From the NCBI GenBank assembly GCA_028279995.1, contig JANQMQ010000466.1, positions 1 to 23,050 of the forward strand: DNA of 23,050 bases, given 5' to 3'. This stretch comes from Candidatus Phaeomarinibacter sp. GTDB taxonomy: Bacteria > Pseudomonadota > Alphaproteobacteria > CGMCC-115125. The notes below the pieces were generated by a model. The model was not told where the DNA came from and did no database searches. It saw nothing but the letters and a program-made list of their open reading frames with translations. The translations under genes and the position numbers were made by a program. Shown in pieces: positions 21,830 through 23,050 of this stretch (positions are counted from its first letter, which is position 1; the number at the start of each line of letters is the position of its first letter).

Positions 21830-23050
21830 ATGAGCGTTATGGAATCAACGCCCGAAACATCAAGTGCGGACGCCATTTCTGACGGCATCCGCGCCATTCT
21901 GGATCGCCAGAAGAAGGCTCACATTGACGAGGGCCCTGCGAGCGTCAAACGCCGCAAGGACTGGATCGACCGTTCCATCGCGCTGCTGGTGGACAACAAG
22001 GACGAGATTGTTGACGCCCTGACATCAGATTTCGGCAACCGCGCACCGGTCGCGTCACTGATGACGGATGTCATGGGCTCAATTGGGCCGCTCGACCATG
22101 CCAAGAAGCACATGGAAAAGTGGATGCGCCCGGAGAAGCGCAAGCTGCAGTTCCCGCTCGGCCTGCTCGGCGCAAAAGCCCATGTCGAGTACCAGCCGCT
22201 TGGTACAATCGGTGTGATCAGCCCGTGGAACTTCCCGTTCAATCTGACATTCGCGCCGCTGGCCGGCATTTTTGCCGCCGGCAACCGCGCGATGATCAAG
22301 CCGTCCGAATTCACGCCGGCCTGTTCCGAACTAATGGCGAAGATGTTCCGCGAAGCCTATGACGAAACGGAAGTGGCCGTGATCACCGGTGGTCCGGCCG
22401 TCGGTGAAGCGTTCTCAAAGCAGCCGTTCGACCATCTGCTGTTCACGGGGGCGGGCTCCATCGCCAAGCACGTGATGCGTGCAGCTTCTGAAAATCTGGT
22501 TCCGGTAACGCTGGAACTGGGCGGCAAGTCCCCGGTAATCGTCTCCCGCGATAGCGATATTGAAGATGTTGCTGCCCGCGTGATGACCGGCAAGACCCTC
22601 AATGCGGGCCAGATCTGCCTGGCACCGGACTACGTGATGGTGCCGGAAGAAAAGGCGGACGAGTTTGTCGCTGGAGCCCAGAAGGCGGTGACAAAGATGT
22701 TCCCGACCATGAAGGACAACCCGGATTACACCTCCATCATCAATGACCGTCACTATGACCGCATCAACGGCTACATTGATGATGCCAAGGCAAAGGGCGG
22801 TGACGTTGTCGAGATCAACCCGGCCAATGAGGACTTTTCTCAGCAGCCCTACAACAAGATCCCGCCGACCATCATCAAGAACCCAACCGAAGACATGAAG
22901 GTCCTGCAGGACGAAATCTTCGGCCCGGTCCTTCCGATGAAGACCTACAAGGACGTGTCAGAAACGGTTGACTATGTGAACTCCAAGGACCGCCCCCTGG
23001 GCCTCTACTACTTTGGCCAGGACGCTGACGAAGAGCGCCGGGTGCTGGAC
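21830..23050 (+). CDS. Coniferyl-aldehyde-type aldehyde dehydrogenase, C-terminus cut by the window
   Basis: A NAD(P)-dependent oxidation of aldehydes to acids; the closest family by eye is coniferyl aldehyde dehydrogenase, which also includes enzymes for long aliphatic aldehydes. The 407 visible codons have no stop before the right edge. Catalytic residues are in place: N134 in SPWNFPFN, the general base E229 in LELGGKSP, and the nucleophile C263 in NAGQICLAPDYV. The N-terminal part (KRRKDWIDRSIALLVDNKDEIVDAL, DFGNRAPVASLMTDVMG, MRPEKRKLQFPLGLLGAKAHVEYQPLG) is characteristic of this subgroup. KDNPDYTSIINDRHYDRI and DEIFGPVLPMKTY lie further on. The ATG at 21830 has a GAGGTAA ribosome-binding site. 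Substrate choice cannot be settled from the sequence. Confidence 0.92.
   Translation, partial: MSVMESTPETSSADAISDGIRAILDRQKKAHIDEGPASVKRRKDWIDRSIALLVDNKDEIVDALTSDFGNRAPVASLMTDVMGSIGPLDHAKKHMEKWMRPEKRKLQFPLGLLGAKAHVEYQPLGTIGVISPWNFPFNLTFAPLAGIFAAGNRAMIKPSEFTPACSELMAKMFREAYDETEVAVITGGPAVGEAFSKQPFDHLLFTGAGSIAKHVMRAASENLVPVTLELGGKSPVIVSRDSDIEDVAARVMTGKTLNAGQICLAPDYVMVPEEKADEFVAGAQKAVTKMFPTMKDNPDYTSIINDRHYDRINGYIDDAKAKGGDVVEINPANEDFSQQPYNKIPPTIIKNPTEDMKVLQDEIFGPVLPMKTYKDVSETVDYVNSKDRPLGLYYFGQDADEERRVLD

Noticed and set aside
21216..21833. Plus-strand open frame of 205 codons reaching the aldehyde dehydrogenase start
   Set aside because: Its first third is antisense to the diguanylate cyclase and the rest has no recognisable features. 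The intergenic signals (CtrA-type box, hairpins) explain the region better.

Overview
The window reads as core chromosome of an alphaproteobacterium. The clues are an iscR-led suf operon, a bactofilin paired with an M23 peptidase, a DUF455 ferritin-like protein, a DUF3971/AsmA-like protein, a diguanylate cyclase with an alphaproteobacterial-style N-terminal region, and a full CtrA-type box. GC content looks moderately high and codon use is even throughout. A lineage near Parvibaculaceae/Rhodobiaceae is my guess from gene style only. I see no rRNA, tRNA, insertion sequence, prophage, integron or CRISPR array.

Layout, left to right. (1) 1-3017, minus strand: a bcp-DUF455 operon, then an M23 peptidase-bactofilin operon whose bactofilin runs off the left edge. 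(2) 3253-6807, plus: one large AsmA/DUF3971 envelope protein whose stop codon overlaps that of the convergent tyrS (6804-8054, minus). (3) 8218-9351, plus: anmK, divergent from tyrS across a region with a striking long-range inverted repeat. It converges on a small alpha/beta hydrolase (9367-10032, minus). (4) 10426-18526, plus: the Fe-S cluster assembly operon. Its order is iscR, a class I cysteine desulfurase, sufB, a 49-residue glycine-zipper mini-protein, sufC, sufD, sufS, sufT, sufA and a TfoX-domain protein with a basic tail. It ends in a strong bidirectional terminator. (5) 18563-21434, minus: two PaaG-like enoyl-CoA hydratase/isomerase paralogues and a GGDEF diguanylate cyclase. (6) 21830 to the right edge, plus: a coniferyl-aldehyde-type aldehyde dehydrogenase, truncated by the window.

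In the suf operon, IscR senses Fe-S status. The desulfurases mobilise sulfur from cysteine, SufBCD is the scaffold/ATPase, and SufT and SufA act in cluster maturation and delivery. The genes are packed with overlaps or gaps of a few bases, except for short gaps after iscR, before sufA and before the TfoX gene.

Most genes are ordinary. The items most worth a second look are the glycine-zipper mini-protein translationally linked to sufB and sufC, the tyrS leader with two mutually exclusive helices, the full CtrA-type box between the diguanylate cyclase and the aldehyde dehydrogenase, and the structured iscR leader. I did not find clear evidence of a wholly new multi-gene system.
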